From NCBI RefSeq assembly GCF_004211955.1, contig NZ_RHJI01000005.1:1-64000 (forward strand): 64,000 bases of DNA, written 5' to 3'. The notes below the pieces were generated by a model. It worked only from the letters and a program-made list of their open reading frames with translations, ran no database searches and was not told the DNA's origin. Both the position numbers and the translations under genes were made by a program. This DNA is from Escherichia sp. E1V33 (GTDB lineage Bacteria > Pseudomonadota > Gammaproteobacteria > Enterobacterales > Enterobacteriaceae). Position 1 is the first letter of the stretch; the number at the start of each line of letters is the position of its first letter. Positions 10,258 to 24,658 of this stretch are shown piece by piece.

Positions 10258-11717
10258 TGAAAAAATTACTGCGTGTTTTTTCCCCGCTCTCGCTGCGGGT
10301 ACGTTTTCTGTTGGCGACGGCGGCGGTAGTACTGGTGCTTTCACTTTCCTACGGTATGGTTGCCCTAATCGGTTATAGCGTCAGTTTCGATAAAACGACG
10401 TTTCGTCTGTTACGCGGCGAGAGCAATTTATTCTACACACTGGCGAAATGGGAAAACAATAAGCTACATGTCGAACTGCCGGAAAATATCGACAAGCAAA
10501 GCCCCACTATGTCTCTGATTTATGACGAGAACGGAAAACTATTGTGGGCGCAGCGTGATGTTCCCTGGCTGATGAAAATGATCCAGCCTGACTGGCTGAA
10601 ATCCAATGGTTTTCACGAAATAGAGGCTGACGTGAACGATACCAGCCTGCTACTAAGTAACGATCTCTCTATTCAGCAGCAGTTGCAGGAAGTTCGGGAA
10701 GACGACGACGATGCAGAAATGACTCACTCGGTCGCCGTTAATGTCTATCCGGCGACGGCGCGAATGCCAAAACTCACCATTGTGGTGGTCGATACCATTC
10801 CCGTAGAGCTTAAAAGTTCGTATACGGTATGGAGCTGGTTTCTCTATGTACTCCTGGCCAACCTGTTGTTAGTGATCCCGTTACTGTGGGTCGCCGCCTG
10901 GTGGAGCTTACGCCCTATTGAAGCGCTGGCGCGAGAAGTCCGCGAACTGGAAGAACACCACCGCGAATTGCTCAACCCTACAACGACGAGAGAACTCACC
11001 AGCCTGGTGGGTAACCTGAACCGACTTTTAAAAAGCGAGCGTGAGCGTTACGACAAATACCGCACTACGCTCACAGACCTGACTCACAGCCTGAAAACGC
11101 CTCTGGCGGTGCTACAAAGTACGCTACGTTCTTTGCGAAGCGAAAAGATGAACGTCAGTGAGGCGGAACCCGTGATGCTGGAACAAATTAGCCGTATCTC
11201 GCAACAAATTGGTTACTACCTACACCGCGCCAGTATGCGTGGAGGGACATTACTTAGCCGCGAACTACATCCAGTTGCCCCGATGTTAGACAATCTCACA
11301 TCGGCACTAAATAAAGTTTATCAGCGTAAAGGCGTCAATATTTCCCTCGATATCTCGCCAGAAATCAGCTTTGTCGGTGAGCAGAACGATTTTGTTGAGG
11401 TCATGGGCAATGTACTGGATAACGCCTGTAAGTATTGCCTCGAGTTTGTCGAAATCTCCGCAAGGCAAACTGACAAGCATCTCTACATCGTGGTCGAAGA
11501 TGATGGTCCGGGGATCCCACAAAGTAAGCGTGAGGTGATTTTCGACCGTGGTCAGCGTGTTGATACCTTACGCCCTGGGCAAGGCGTGGGGCTGGCGGTC
11601 GCTCGTGAAATTACTGAACAATATGACGGAAGAATCATCGCCGGAGAGAGCATGCTCGGCGGTGCGCGAATGGAGGTGATTTTTGGTCGCCAGCATTCCG
11701 TGCCGAAGGATGAATAA
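10257..11717 (+). CDS. phoQ: Sensor histidine kinase PhoQ
   Basis: 486 residues. TM1 is at about 17-40 and TM2 at about 195-215, flanking a periplasmic PAS-like sensor with the acidic patch EDDDDAE (about 148-154) that binds Mg2+ and antimicrobial peptides. HAMP linker, then DHp with His277 (LTHSLKTP), then HATPase with the N box (VLDNACKY) and GPGI/GVGLAVA G boxes. It phosphorylates PhoP. Compared with the K-12 PhoQ I remember there are about twenty scattered substitutions, including several in the periplasmic domain, more than in most neighbours. Confidence 0.97.
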   Translation: MKKLLRVFSPLSLRVRFLLATAAVVLVLSLSYGMVALIGYSVSFDKTTFRLLRGESNLFYTLAKWENNKLHVELPENIDKQSPTMSLIYDENGKLLWAQRDVPWLMKMIQPDWLKSNGFHEIEADVNDTSLLLSNDLSIQQQLQEVREDDDDAEMTHSVAVNVYPATARMPKLTIVVVDTIPVELKSSYTVWSWFLYVLLANLLLVIPLLWVAAWWSLRPIEALAREVRELEEHHRELLNPTTTRELTSLVGNLNRLLKSERERYDKYRTTLTDLTHSLKTPLAVLQSTLRSLRSEKMNVSEAEPVMLEQISRISQQIGYYLHRASMRGGTLLSRELHPVAPMLDNLTSALNKVYQRKGVNISLDISPEISFVGEQNDFVEVMGNVLDNACKYCLEFVEISARQTDKHLYIVVEDDGPGIPQSKREVIFDRGQRVDTLRPGQGVGLAVAREITEQYDGRIIAGESMLGGARMEVIFGRQHSVPKDE

Positions 11718-11792
11718 ATATGTCCTTTCTTCACGCATTACAGTATGCATCCGTTATAATCGGTTGCAGATACCCGCCTATGGACGCTTAAC

Positions 11793-12914
11793 ATGGAATA
11801 CCAACTAACCCTTAATTGGCCCGATTTTCTTGAACGCCACTGGCAGAAACGTCCCGTGGTGTTAAAACGCGGCTTTAATAATTTTATTGACCCCATTTCT
11901 CCCGACGAGCTGGCGGGTCTGGCGATGGAAAGTGAAGTCGACAGTCGGCTGGTCAGTCATCAGGATGGCAAATGGAAGGTCAGTCACGGGCCATTCGAAA
12001 GCTATGACCATCTGGGCGAAACCAACTGGTCATTGCTGGTCCAGGCGGTTGATCACTGGCATGAACCGGCCGCCGCGCTGATGCGTCCGTTCCGTGAATT
12101 ACCAGACTGGCGCATTGACGACCTGATGATCTCGTTTTCCGTGCCTGGTGGCGGCGTCGGTCCGCATCTCGATCAGTACGATGTGTTTATTATTCAGGGT
12201 ACAGGTCGCCGTCGCTGGCGGGTAGGTGAAAAGCTGCATATGAGGCAGCACTGCCCTCACCCGGATCTGTTACAGGTTGATCCGTTTGAAGCGATTATTG
12301 ATGAAGAGCTGGAGCCAGGCGATATTCTTTATATTCCGCCCGGATTCCCGCACGAAGGCTACGCGCTGGAAAATGCGATGAACTATTCCGTAGGTTTTCG
12401 AGCGCCGAATACGCGGGAACTGATCAGCGGATTTGCCGATTACGTGCTGCAACGTGAGCTGGGCGGTAATTACTACAGCGATCCGGATGTCCCACCGCGC
12501 GATCATCCGGCTGACGTTTTACCGCAGGAAATGGATAAGCTGCGTGAGATGATGCTTGAGTTGATCAACCAGCCAGAACACTTTAAGCAGTGGTTTGGCG
12601 AGTTTATATCCCAGTCACGCCATGAACTGGATATCGCTCCGCCAGAGCCACCGTATCAACCCGATGAAATCTACGACGCGCTGAAACAAGGTGATGTACT
12701 GGTGCGTCTGGGTGGTCTGCGCGTCTTGCGCATTGGCGACGATGTTTATGCCAATGGTGAGAAAATTGATTCCCCGCACCGTCCGGCGCTGGATGCACTC
12801 GCCAGCAATATTGCACTGACCGCCGAGAATTTTGGCGACGCACTGGAAGATCCGTCATTCCTCGCGATGCTCGCGGCGCTGGTCAATAGCGGGTATTGGT
12901 TCTTCGAAGGGTAA
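11793..12914 (+). CDS. roxA: 50S ribosomal protein L16 arginine 3-hydroxylase
   Basis: 373 residues, formerly YcfD. It is a JmjC-type Fe(II)/2-oxoglutarate oxygenase that hydroxylates Arg81 of ribosomal protein L16. The iron ligands are visible: His125 and Asp127 in GPHLDQYD, and His187 in PPGFPHEG. The C-terminal part has the dimerisation and winged-helix region of the ROX family. It lies 75 bases after phoQ in the same direction. Confidence 0.96.
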   Translation: MEYQLTLNWPDFLERHWQKRPVVLKRGFNNFIDPISPDELAGLAMESEVDSRLVSHQDGKWKVSHGPFESYDHLGETNWSLLVQAVDHWHEPAAALMRPFRELPDWRIDDLMISFSVPGGGVGPHLDQYDVFIIQGTGRRRWRVGEKLHMRQHCPHPDLLQVDPFEAIIDEELEPGDILYIPPGFPHEGYALENAMNYSVGFRAPNTRELISGFADYVLQRELGGNYYSDPDVPPRDHPADVLPQEMDKLREMMLELINQPEHFKQWFGEFISQSRHELDIAPPEPPYQPDEIYDALKQGDVLVRLGGLRVLRIGDDVYANGEKIDSPHRPALDALASNIALTAENFGDALEDPSFLAMLAALVNSGYWFFEG

Positions 12915-12921
12915 ATTTGAA

Positions 12922-12960
12922 TTGAAGCCGGATGCGGCATCATATGCCGCATCCAATTTC
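12922..12960. terminator. REP-type hairpin between convergent roxA and pepT
   Basis: GGATGCGGCAT (12931-12941) pairs perfectly with ATGCCGCATCC (12945-12955). The stem is flanked by A/T-rich tails on both sides, so it can serve as a terminator for both convergent genes. Confidence 0.6.
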
Positions 12961-12962
12961 GC

Positions 12963-14189
12963 TTACTTCCGTTTCGCCGTTAACTCGGCAATACGTACAA
13001 TCACTTGCACCGCTTTTTCCATTCCTTCCAGAGTGACAAACTCATGTTTGCCATGATAGTTATAACCGCCGGTAAACAGGTTCGGGCATGGTAATCCCAT
13101 AAACGACAACTGCGCGCCGTCAGTACCACCACGGATCGGTTTCAGATCTGGTTCAATATCGCAATCGCGCATCGCCTGCTGGGCAATATCAAGAATATGC
13201 GGATGCTCAACGACTTTCTCGCGCATGTTGTAGTAACTGTCTTCAATCACCAGTTCAATGTAGCAATCCGGGTGTAACCCTTTGCCCACCTTCTTGGCAA
13301 TTTCCATCATTTTACGTTTACGCGCTTCAAATTGTTTACGGTCGAAATCACGGATGATGTAGTGCATATCGGCGCGCTCAACAGTGCCTTTCATGCTTGT
13401 CAGGTGATAGAAACCTTCATAACCTTCCGTAGCTTCCGGGCTTTCATCTGCCGGTACTTCCGCATGAATGCGTGCCGCCAGCGACAGCGCATTCACCATC
13501 ACACCTTTTGCCGTACCTGGGTGAACATTGTTGCCGACGATTTTGATATTCACCGAAGCAGCGTTGAAGTTTTCAAACTCCAGTTCACCTACGCCACCAC
13601 CATCTACGGTGTAAGCCCAGCGGGCATCAAAGGCTTCAACATCAAAATGTTTCGCCCCTTTACCCACTTCTTCATCTGGCGTAAAGGCAACACGAATATC
13701 GCCATGCGGAATATTTTTCTGCTGCAATACCGCCAGCGCGGTCATGATTTCTGCAATACCTGCTTTGTCGTCAGCACCCAACAATGTTTTACCGTCAGTG
13801 GTGATCAGCGTCTGTCCCAGTAGTTGATGCAGTACCGGGAACATGACCGGTGACAGGACTTCGTCGCCGACGCCCAACGCAATGTCACCGCCGCGATAGT
13901 TTTCAACAATCTGCGGGTTCACATTTTTACCGCTGCAATCCGGTGAGGTATCCACATGAGAAATAAAGCCAATTGCCGGAATATCGCCAGGAACGTTAGC
14001 CGGTAGCGTCGCCATCAACGTTCCTTTCTCACTTAAGGTCACATTGATAAGACCCATTTCTTCCAGCTGATCTTTCAGCAGATGCAATAATTTCCACTGG
14101 CCTTCCGTGCTGGGAACTTGTCTCACCCCCGCTTTTGATTGGGTATCGAGAGACACGTAGTTCAAAAAACGCTCAAGTAGTTTATCCAT
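12963..14189 (-). CDS. pepT: Peptidase T (tripeptide aminopeptidase)
   Basis: 408 residues. It is an M20B zinc peptidase that removes the N-terminal residue of tripeptides in the cytoplasm. Zinc ligands and catalytic residues are visible: His78 and Asp80 (SHVDTSPD), GADDKAG, the TPDEEVG pair of glutamates, and the C-terminal GYNYHGKHE histidine. It is divergent from potA across a 249-base gap. In Salmonella pepT is induced anaerobically by FNR. A half-matching TTGAT lies around 14288 on the minus strand, but I see no clear full FNR box. Confidence 0.97.
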   Translation of the reverse strand: MDKLLERFLNYVSLDTQSKAGVRQVPSTEGQWKLLHLLKDQLEEMGLINVTLSEKGTLMATLPANVPGDIPAIGFISHVDTSPDCSGKNVNPQIVENYRGGDIALGVGDEVLSPVMFPVLHQLLGQTLITTDGKTLLGADDKAGIAEIMTALAVLQQKNIPHGDIRVAFTPDEEVGKGAKHFDVEAFDARWAYTVDGGGVGELEFENFNAASVNIKIVGNNVHPGTAKGVMVNALSLAARIHAEVPADESPEATEGYEGFYHLTSMKGTVERADMHYIIRDFDRKQFEARKRKMMEIAKKVGKGLHPDCYIELVIEDSYYNMREKVVEHPHILDIAQQAMRDCDIEPDLKPIRGGTDGAQLSFMGLPCPNLFTGGYNYHGKHEFVTLEGMEKAVQVIVRIAELTAKRK

Positions 14190-14438
14190 GTAGTCACCCT
14201 CACTTTTCGTGACAACATTATTAAGAAGCAGGAAAAGACAAATATTGCGTCAGGTCACTTTTACCCCTGCAATCGGGAATATTTATCAACATTACCTTAA
14301 TGAATATAAAGCTAAGCCAGTAATTCACAACAAGGATTGGCGATCCAAGTAGTTTGCCGTAGAATTACGGCCCTCTTTAAGAGTCACCAAGGTGGTTAAC
14401 CACAAACCCCGCTTCGGTAAGCCATCCGTTGCGTTTAC
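14190..14438. promoter_or_regulatory. Divergent pepT / potABCD promoter region
   Basis: 249-base intergenic region holding both promoters. On the plus strand a GTAGAATTA -10-like segment at 14358-14366 precedes the pot leader. The 80-base pot leader contains GGTGGTTAACCAC (14391-14403), a short palindrome. I cannot assign individual sites with confidence. Confidence 0.35.
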
Positions 14439-15575
14439 ATGGGACAGAGTAAAAAATTGAATAAACAACCGAGTTCGCTTTCACCGCTGGTGCAATTGGC
14501 GGGAATTCGCAAATGCTTTGATGGTAAAGAAGTTATCCCTCAACTGGATCTGACTATCAACAATGGCGAGTTCCTCACGCTGCTTGGCCCTTCTGGCTGC
14601 GGTAAAACAACCGTTCTTCGCCTGATTGCAGGTCTGGAAACTGTTGATTCCGGACGCATCATGCTGGATAACGAGGACATCACCCACGTTCCGGCGGAAA
14701 ACCGCTATGTGAACACCGTTTTCCAAAGCTACGCGCTATTCCCCCACATGACTGTATTCGAAAATGTGGCCTTTGGTCTGCGTATGCAAAAAACCCCTGC
14801 CGCTGAAATTACGCCTCGCGTTATGGAAGCTTTGCGGATGGTGCAACTGGAAAACTTTGCCCAACGCAAACCGCATCAACTCTCAGGAGGTCAACAGCAA
14901 CGCGTCGCCATTGCCCGCGCAGTGGTTAACAAGCCTCGCCTGCTGCTGCTTGATGAGTCGCTCTCGGCGCTGGATTACAAGCTGCGCAAACAGATGCAGA
15001 ACGAGCTGAAAGCGTTACAGCGTAAACTTGGCATTACCTTCGTCTTCGTGACTCACGATCAGGAAGAAGCGCTCACCATGTCAGACAGGATTGTGGTGAT
15101 GCGCGATGGTCGTATTGAGCAGGATGGTACACCGCGCGAAATTTACGAAGAGCCGAAAAATTTATTTGTTGCCGGATTCATTGGCGAGATCAATATGTTC
15201 AACGCCACGGTGATCGAGCGACTCGACGAGCAGCGCGTACGGGCTAACGTTGAAGGTCGCGAGTGTAATATCTACGTTAACTTCGCCGTTGAACCGGGGC
15301 AAAAACTGCATGTTCTGCTGCGCCCGGAAGACTTACGTGTTGAAGAGATTAACGACGACAACCATGCTGAAGGGCTGATTGGCTACGTTCGCGAGCGTAA
15401 CTACAAAGGCATGACACTGGAGTCGGTTGTCGAACTGGAAAATGGCAAGATGGTGATGGTCAGCGAATTCTTCAATGAAGACGATCCTGACTTTGACCAC
15501 TCTCTCGACCAAAAAATGGCCATTAATTGGGTAGAAAGCTGGGAGGTCGTACTGGCTGATGAAGAACACAAGTAA
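14439..15575 (+). CDS. potA: Spermidine/putrescine ABC transporter ATPase
   Basis: 378 residues. Walker [10 protein letters not shown] at 50-58, signature LSGGQQQR, Walker [14 protein letters not shown]-loop THDQ, then a C-terminal TOBE-type regulatory domain (about 250-378). It powers the PotBC permease for spermidine-preferential uptake; spermidine feedback acts on the C-terminal domain. First gene of potABCD; its end overlaps the listed potB start by 17 bases. Confidence 0.97.
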   Translation: MGQSKKLNKQPSSLSPLVQLAGIRKCFDGKEVIPQLDLTINNGEFLTLLGPSGCGKTTVLRLIAGLETVDSGRIMLDNEDITHVPAENRYVNTVFQSYALFPHMTVFENVAFGLRMQKTPAAEITPRVMEALRMVQLENFAQRKPHQLSGGQQQRVAIARAVVNKPRLLLLDESLSALDYKLRKQMQNELKALQRKLGITFVFVTHDQEEALTMSDRIVVMRDGRIEQDGTPREIYEEPKNLFVAGFIGEINMFNATVIERLDEQRVRANVEGRECNIYVNFAVEPGQKLHVLLRPEDLRVEEINDDNHAEGLIGYVRERNYKGMTLESVVELENGKMVMVSEFFNEDDPDFDHSLDQKMAINWVESWEVVLADEEHK

Positions 15576-16416
15576 GTTCCAGAATGTAGTGATTGTCACT
15601 ATTGTCGGTTGGCTTGTGTTGTTTGTCTTTCTGCCCAACCTGATGATCATTGGCACCAGCTTTTTGACCCGCGACGACGCCAGCTTCGTCAAAATGGTCT
15701 TTACGCTGGAAAACTACACACGCCTGCTCGATCCGCTCTATTTTGAAGTGCTATTGCACTCGCTGAATATGGCGCTGATCGCCACCCTCGCCTGCCTGGT
15801 GCTGGGCTATCCGTTTGCCTGGTTTCTGGCGAAGCTGCCACACAAGGTGCGTCCGCTGCTGCTGTTTCTGCTGATTGTTCCCTTCTGGACCAACTCACTG
15901 ATTCGCATCTACGGGCTGAAAATTTTCCTCAGCACCAAAGGCTATCTCAACGAGTTTTTGCTCTGGCTGGGCGTTATCGACACACCAATTCGTATCATGT
16001 TCACGCCCAGTGCGGTGATTATCGGTCTGGTTTACATTCTGCTACCGTTTATGGTGATGCCGCTGTACTCCAGTATCGAAAAACTGGATAAGCCGTTGCT
16101 TGAGGCGGCGCGCGATCTCGGTGCCAGCAAGTTACAGACTTTTATCCGCATCATTATTCCACTGACGATGCCGGGGATTATTGCCGGATGTCTGCTGGTG
16201 ATGCTGCCAGCGATGGGCCTGTTCTATGTGTCCGACCTGATGGGCGGTGCGAAAAACCTGCTGATCGGTAACGTCATCAAGGTACAGTTCCTCAATATTC
16301 GTGACTGGCCGTTTGGTGCAGCCACCAGCATTACGCTGACTATCGTAATGGGCCTGATGTTGCTGGTTTACTGGCGCGCTTCTCGTCTGCTGAATAAAAA
16401 GGTGGAACTCGAATGA
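15559..16416 (+). CDS. potB: Spermidine/putrescine permease PotB
   Basis: Inner-membrane permease with six predicted helices and the EAA loop ([21 protein letters not shown]) that docks on PotA. The frame from ATG 15559 gives 285 residues, with GGAGG 12 bases upstream inside potA. The K-12 entry I remember is 275 residues, which corresponds to the GTG at 15589. Start choice is therefore open; the extra ten residues are hydrophilic. The stop overlaps potC (ATGA). Confidence 0.95.
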   Translation: MKNTSKFQNVVIVTIVGWLVLFVFLPNLMIIGTSFLTRDDASFVKMVFTLENYTRLLDPLYFEVLLHSLNMALIATLACLVLGYPFAWFLAKLPHKVRPLLLFLLIVPFWTNSLIRIYGLKIFLSTKGYLNEFLLWLGVIDTPIRIMFTPSAVIIGLVYILLPFMVMPLYSSIEKLDKPLLEAARDLGASKLQTFIRIIIPLTMPGIIAGCLLVMLPAMGLFYVSDLMGGAKNLLIGNVIKVQFLNIRDWPFGAATSITLTIVMGLMLLVYWRASRLLNKKVELE

Positions 16417-17207
16417 TCGGTCGACTGCTTCGCGGCGGTTTTATGACCGCTATCTACGCGTACCTGTATATTCCAATCATTATTTTGATTGTGAACTCTT
16501 TCAACAGCTCGCGCTTTGGCATCAACTGGCAGGGTTTTACCACTAAATGGTATAGCCTGCTGATGAACAACGACAGTCTGTTGCAGGCAGCTCAGCATTC
16601 ATTGACGATGGCGGTGTTTTCAGCGACGTTTGCTACGCTTATCGGTTCACTGACTGCAGTTGCGCTGTACCGTTATCGCTTTCGCGGTAAGCCGTTCGTT
16701 AGCGGAATGCTGTTTGTGGTGATGATGTCGCCAGATATTGTGATGGCGATTTCGCTGCTGGTGCTGTTTATGCTGCTGGGTATTCAGCTTGGCTTCTGGT
16801 CGCTGCTGTTCTCGCATATCACCTTCTGCCTGCCATTTGTGGTGGTGACGGTGTATTCGCGCCTGAAAGGTTTTGACGTGCGAATGCTGGAAGCGGCGAA
16901 AGATCTCGGTGCCAGTGAATTTACCATTCTGCGAAAAATCATCCTGCCACTGGCAATGCCAGCGGTGGCGGCGGGCTGGGTGTTAAGCTTTACCCTGTCG
17001 ATGGACGATGTGGTGGTTTCTTCGTTCGTCACCGGACCAAGCTATGAAATTCTGCCGTTAAAAATTTATTCGATGGTCAAAGTCGGCGTATCGCCGGAAG
17101 TTAACGCGCTGGCAACCATATTACTGGTGCTGTCGCTGGTGATGGTTATTGCCAGCCAGCTTATTGCTCGTGATAAAACGAAAGGTAACACAGGGGACGT
17201 TAAATGA
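16413..17207 (+). CDS. potC: Spermidine/putrescine permease PotC
   Basis: 264 residues, six transmembrane helices, second half of the channel dimer with PotB. The EAA motif reads EAAKDLGASEFTILRKIILPL. It overlaps potB and potD by four bases each (ATGA), so translation of the operon is tightly coupled. Confidence 0.96.
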   Translation: MIGRLLRGGFMTAIYAYLYIPIIILIVNSFNSSRFGINWQGFTTKWYSLLMNNDSLLQAAQHSLTMAVFSATFATLIGSLTAVALYRYRFRGKPFVSGMLFVVMMSPDIVMAISLLVLFMLLGIQLGFWSLLFSHITFCLPFVVVTVYSRLKGFDVRMLEAAKDLGASEFTILRKIILPLAMPAVAAGWVLSFTLSMDDVVVSSFVTGPSYEILPLKIYSMVKVGVSPEVNALATILLVLSLVMVIASQLIARDKTKGNTGDVK

Positions 17208-18250
17208 AAAAATGGTCACGCCACCTGCTCGCGGCGGGTGCTCTGGCACTGGGCATGAGCGCCGCTCACGCCGATGACAACAACACGCTGTATTTCTACA
17301 ACTGGACCGAGTACGTGCCGCCAGGACTGCTCGAACAGTTCACCAAAGAAACCGGTATTAAGGTTATTTATTCGACTTACGAGTCGAACGAAACCATGTA
17401 CGCCAAACTGAAAACGTACAAAGACGGTGCCTATGACCTGGTGGTTCCTTCAACCTATTATGTTGATAAAATGCGTAAAGAAGGGATGATCCAGAAGATC
17501 GACAAGTCGAAGTTAAGCAACTTCAGCAACCTCGATCCAGAAATGCTCAACAAGCCGTTTGACCCAAATAACGACTACTCTATTCCGTATATCTGGGGTG
17601 CGACGGCGATTGGCGTTAACGGTGATGCGGTGGACCCGAAATCCGTTACCAGCTGGGCCGATTTGTGGAAGCCTGAGTACAAAGGTAGCCTGCTGCTGAC
17701 CGACGATGCCCGTGAAGTGTTCCAGATGGCGCTGCGTAAGCTGGGCTATTCCGGTAACACCACCGATCCAAAAGAGATTGAAGCTGCATACAACGAGCTG
17801 AAAAAACTGATGCCAAACGTGGCAGCGTTTAACTCCGATAACCCGGCAAACCCGTACATGGAAGGCGAAGTTAACCTCGGCATGATCTGGAACGGCTCTG
17901 CTTTCGTTGCACGCCAGGCGGGAACGCCAATTGACGTGGTGTGGCCGAAAGAAGGCGGCATTTTCTGGATGGACAGTCTGGCAATTCCGGCAAATGCCAA
18001 AAACAAAGAAGGCGCGCTGAAACTGATCAACTTCCTGCTGCGCCCGGATGTGGCAAAACAGGTTGCCGAAACTATCGGTTATCCAACGCCAAACCTCGCA
18101 GCACGCAAGCTGTTAAGCCCGGAAATAGCGAACGACAAGACGCTCTATCCGGATGCTGAAACTATTAAACATGGCGAATGGCAAAGTGACGTTGGCCCAG
18201 CCAGCAGCATTTATGAAGAGTATTATCAGAAGCTGAAAGCAGGACGTTAA
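17204..18250 (+). CDS. potD: Periplasmic spermidine/putrescine-binding protein
   Basis: 348 residues with a 23-residue Sec signal peptide ending AAHA. The mature protein is a two-lobe solute-binding protein delivering polyamines to PotBC. The conserved start LYFYNWTEYVP and the aromatic/acidic pocket residues are present. Last gene of the operon, followed by a strong terminator. In K-12 ymfA and ycfZ follow; here cobB comes next. Confidence 0.97.
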   Translation: MKKWSRHLLAAGALALGMSAAHADDNNTLYFYNWTEYVPPGLLEQFTKETGIKVIYSTYESNETMYAKLKTYKDGAYDLVVPSTYYVDKMRKEGMIQKIDKSKLSNFSNLDPEMLNKPFDPNNDYSIPYIWGATAIGVNGDAVDPKSVTSWADLWKPEYKGSLLLTDDAREVFQMALRKLGYSGNTTDPKEIEAAYNELKKLMPNVAAFNSDNPANPYMEGEVNLGMIWNGSAFVARQAGTPIDVVWPKEGGIFWMDSLAIPANAKNKEGALKLINFLLRPDVAKQVAETIGYPTPNLAARKLLSPEIANDKTLYPDAETIKHGEWQSDVGPASSIYEEYYQKLKAGR

Positions 18251-18257
18251 TTTAGCA

Positions 18258-18290
18258 AACGGGCGGTGGTATTACCGCCCGTTTTTTATT
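18258..18290 (+). terminator. potABCD terminator
   Basis: ACGGGCGGT pairs with ACCGCCCGT around a short loop, directly followed by TTTTTTATTT. Confidence 0.9.
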
Positions 18291-18363
18291 TAGCAAGGAT
18301 GTGGCTTATGAGCCAGGACAGTAGAGTTTTATCCCGCTCTTTCGTCGGTATTGTGGTCCGCTC

Positions 18364-18392
18364 GTAGGCCTGATAAGCGTAGCGCATCAGGC
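18364..18392. repeat. REP element between potD and cobB
   Basis: GCCTGAT (18368-18374) pairs with ATCAGGC (18386-18392), with the GTAGGCCTGATAAGCG arm typical of enterobacterial REP sequences. It sits in the short gap where K-12 carries ycfZ and ymfA. Confidence 0.75.
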
Positions 18393-18405
18393 AATTGCTC
18401 ATGAT

Positions 18406-19227
18406 TTATAATCCCTTCAGCAACTTCTCAACAAACTCAGGCACCACCTGACTTGCCGGGCCGTAATATTTCTCGGCAAATTCATTACCGACCTGGCTCG
18501 GTTCGAGATTGAGTTCAACTGTATGCGCGCCATGCAGCTTCGCTTCGTGGACAAACCCGGCAGCCGGATAAACATGCCCGGATGTGCCAATAGCAATGAA
18601 AATATCGGCCATCGACAACGCCATATAAATTTCATCCATGCCAAGTGGCATTTCGCCAAACCATACTACGTGTGGGCGCAGCGGAGCCGGGAACTGGCAG
18701 CAATGACATTTGTCTTCTGGCGTAACGTCTCTGGTCCAGTCGAGTACCTGACCACTTTGCGAACAACGAACTTTCAGCAGTTCCCCATGCATATGAATCA
18801 CATTGGTATTACCTGCGCGTTCATGTAGGTTGTCGATATTCTGCGTCACCAGTAAAAAGCGATCGCCGAGGGCGTCTTGCAGTTTAGCCAACGCAAGATG
18901 CGCGGCGTTAGGCTGAATTTCTGGCTGCTGCAGCTGTCGGCGACGGGCGTTATAAAACGCTTGCACCAGTTCAGGATCGCGATCGAAACCTTCCGGCGTT
19001 GCCACATCTTCAACCCGATGTTCTTCCCACAGGCCATCTGCGGCGCGGAAGGTACGAATACCTGATTCCGCAGAAATTCCTGCCCCTGTCAGTACGAGTA
19101 CTCTTGGTTTTTCCATTGCTTCCGGCACCACTTTATCTCTGAAAAAAATACGCTGACGCAAACGCTCGCGCAGGCGGCGTTTATTTTTACGAAAACGACT
19201 TAACCGATGACCCCGACGCGACAGCAT
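18406..19227 (-). CDS. cobB: NAD-dependent protein deacetylase/desuccinylase (sirtuin)
   Basis: 273 residues. Sir2 Rossmann motif [18 protein letters not shown], catalytic His147 (HMHGEL) and a zinc site with CxxC-type cysteines (CHCC). It removes acetyl and succinyl groups from lysines, for example on acetyl-CoA synthetase. An internal Met38 would give the short isoform without the arginine-rich N-terminal extension. It ends in LLKGL, six residues shorter than the 279-residue K-12 protein I remember, and the same length I recall for Salmonella CobB. It follows nagK by 15 bases. Confidence 0.95.
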   Translation of the reverse strand: MLSRRGHRLSRFRKNKRRLRERLRQRIFFRDKVVPEAMEKPRVLVLTGAGISAESGIRTFRAADGLWEEHRVEDVATPEGFDRDPELVQAFYNARRRQLQQPEIQPNAAHLALAKLQDALGDRFLLVTQNIDNLHERAGNTNVIHMHGELLKVRCSQSGQVLDWTRDVTPEDKCHCCQFPAPLRPHVVWFGEMPLGMDEIYMALSMADIFIAIGTSGHVYPAAGFVHEAKLHGAHTVELNLEPSQVGNEFAEKYYGPASQVVPEFVEKLLKGL

Positions 19228-19242
19228 AGCAACCTCTGTTGA

Positions 19243-20154
19243 TTAATCGGTGAGATGTAGGAAAGCCGCACCACGCATTCCTCCCGCATCACCGTGGCGC
19301 GCGCGTTCAATGCGCGGAACACGAGCTACAGGTAAGAGATGACGAGGCAGCCTTTCCGCCAGTTGCGTTGTGATTGCCGGGAAATTCGATAAGCCACCAC
19401 CAATGACCACCAGGTCGGGATCAACAATGGTCAGGATATTTCCCAGACAAACCGCTAATAAATCCAGATAACGCTCTACGTGCGCCCTTGCCTGCTCATC
19501 ACCTTGATCATAACGCGCGATGATCTCGGGGGCTTGCAACGGTTGATGATAATAGTGTTGATACAGCCACGCAAAACCGCGACCAGACAGATAATTTTCA
19601 ATGCAGCCATGCTGGCCGCAACCACAGCGGCGTAGCGGGAAATCCAGCCCCATCATGGTTAACGCATCGACGGGAAGGCGCATATGCCCAAATTCACCAG
19701 TGATATAGCTTTTACCCGTTACTGGTTTACCGTTGAATACCAGCCCACCGCCAACGCCAGTCCCCAGGATCAGTCCCATCACCAACGGATATTGGGTAAA
19801 TTCATCATCCCAGGCTTCAGAAAGGGCAAAGCAGTTGGCATCGTTATTAAGGCGTACATCGCGTTCAAGTCGTGCGCTCAGGTCGGCACGCAGCGGTTTA
19901 CCACTGGCGGCGGGGACATTGGCGGCATACAGCGTGCCATCTTCTGTTTCCGGCATTCCCGGAATACCAATGCCGACAGAACCTTTACAGCTAAAACGCT
20001 GATCGGCTTCGGCCACCAGCTCACACACTGCATCTAAAAATGCGCCATAGCTGTCACGCGGTGTCGGCACCCGCTTTTCCCACTGCAAATGCCGACCGCT
20101 ATCAAATACACCTAGCGCAATTTTCGTTCCACCAATATCAAACCCGTAATACAT
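19243..20154 (-). CDS. nagK: N-acetyl-D-glucosamine kinase
   Basis: 303 residues from ATG 20154, which has AGGAG six bases upstream; an open frame extends 20 codons further up into lolE but without support. ROK-family kinase with the N-terminal DIGGTK phosphate loop, LGTGVGGG, and the zinc-binding segment [10 protein letters not shown]. It phosphorylates GlcNAc released during peptidoglycan recycling. Probably co-transcribed with cobB, 28 bases after lolE. Confidence 0.96.
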   Translation of the reverse strand: MYYGFDIGGTKIALGVFDSGRHLQWEKRVPTPRDSYGAFLDAVCELVAEADQRFSCKGSVGIGIPGMPETEDGTLYAANVPAASGKPLRADLSARLERDVRLNNDANCFALSEAWDDEFTQYPLVMGLILGTGVGGGLVFNGKPVTGKSYITGEFGHMRLPVDALTMMGLDFPLRRCGCGQHGCIENYLSGRGFAWLYQHYYHQPLQAPEIIARYDQGDEQARAHVERYLDLLAVCLGNILTIVDPDLVVIGGGLSNFPAITTQLAERLPRHLLPVARVPRIERARHGDAGGMRGAAFLHLTD

Positions 20155-20182
20155 TGCCGCTCCTTGTTTTAATGTACTGCCT

Positions 20183-23581
<3,399 letters not shown>

Positions 23582-24655
23582 ATGAAACAAAAAGAGCTAT
23601 GGATTAACCAGATCAAAGGGTTATGTATTTGTCTGGTGGTGATTTATCACTCGGTCATTACCTTTTATCCGCATATGACCACTTTTCAGCATCCGTTATC
23701 GGAAGTCCTGAGCAAATGCTGGATCTATTTCAATCTTTACCTTGCACCCTTTCGTATGCCGGTTTTTTTCTTTATATCCGGCTATTTGATTCGCCGCTAT
23801 ATCGACAGCGTACCGTGGGGAAATTGTCTCGATAAACGGATCTGGAACATCTTCTGGGTGCTGGCGCTTTGGGGCGTGGTGCAGTGGCTGGCGTTAAGTG
23901 CGCTGAACCAGTGGCTGGCACCTGAGCGCGATTTAAGCAATGCCTCCAATGCCGCGTATGCCGATTCCACCGGTGAGTTCCTGCACGGGATGCTCACCGC
24001 CAGCACCAGCTTGTGGTATCTGTATGCGTTAATTGTCTATTTCGTGGTATGTAAAATTTTTAGCCGTCTGGCGCTGCCACTATTCGCCTTGTTTGTACTG
24101 CTGAGTGTGGCGGTTAATTTCGTTCCCACGCCGTGGTGGGGAATGAACAGTGTGATCCGCAATTTGCCTTATTACAGCCTTGGCGCATGGTTTGGCGCAA
24201 CAATAATGACCTGTGTTAAAGAGGTGCCGTTGCGCCGCCATCTGCTGATGGCTTCTTTGCTTACCGTTCTGGCGGTCGGTGCCTGGTTGTTTACTATCTC
24301 GCTGCTGTTGTCGCTTGTATCGATTGTGGTGATCATGAAGCTGTTTTATCAATACGAGCAACGTTTCGGTATGCGCTCCACCAGCCTGCTGAATGTGATT
24401 GGCTCCAACACCATTGCTATCTACACCACCCATCGCATTCTGGTTGAAATATTCAGCTTAACTCTGCTTGCGCAAATGAACGCAGCACGCTGGTCGCCGC
24501 AAGTCGAACTGACACTCCTGCTGGTTTATCCCTTTGTCAGTTTGTTCATCTGTACTGTTGCGGGCTTGCTGGTGAGAAAACTTTCACAGCGTGCATTCAG
24601 CGATCTGTTGTTCTCCCCGCCTTCACTGCCCGCTGCCGTCAGTTACTCCCGCTAA
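23582..24655 (+). CDS. ycfT: Inner-membrane acyltransferase-3 family protein YcfT
   Basis: 357 residues with about ten hydrophobic helices. The start, LWINQIKGLCICLVVIYHS, has the conserved acyltransferase-3 histidine (residue 22) typical of enzymes that O-acylate extracellular carbohydrates; the second helix carries RMPVFFFISGYL. The substrate is unknown. Single gene divergent from lolCDE and followed by mfd. Confidence 0.9.
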   Translation: MKQKELWINQIKGLCICLVVIYHSVITFYPHMTTFQHPLSEVLSKCWIYFNLYLAPFRMPVFFFISGYLIRRYIDSVPWGNCLDKRIWNIFWVLALWGVVQWLALSALNQWLAPERDLSNASNAAYADSTGEFLHGMLTASTSLWYLYALIVYFVVCKIFSRLALPLFALFVLLSVAVNFVPTPWWGMNSVIRNLPYYSLGAWFGATIMTCVKEVPLRRHLLMASLLTVLAVGAWLFTISLLLSLVSIVVIMKLFYQYEQRFGMRSTSLLNVIGSNTIAIYTTHRILVEIFSLTLLAQMNAARWSPQVELTLLLVYPFVSLFICTVAGLLVRKLSQRAFSDLLFSPPSLPAAVSYSR

Positions 24656-24658
24656 GCC

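Noticed and set aside
14280-14300. FNR box upstream of pepT
   Set aside because: Only a half site (TTGAT) is visible; the other half does not match ATCAA, so I did not annotate it.
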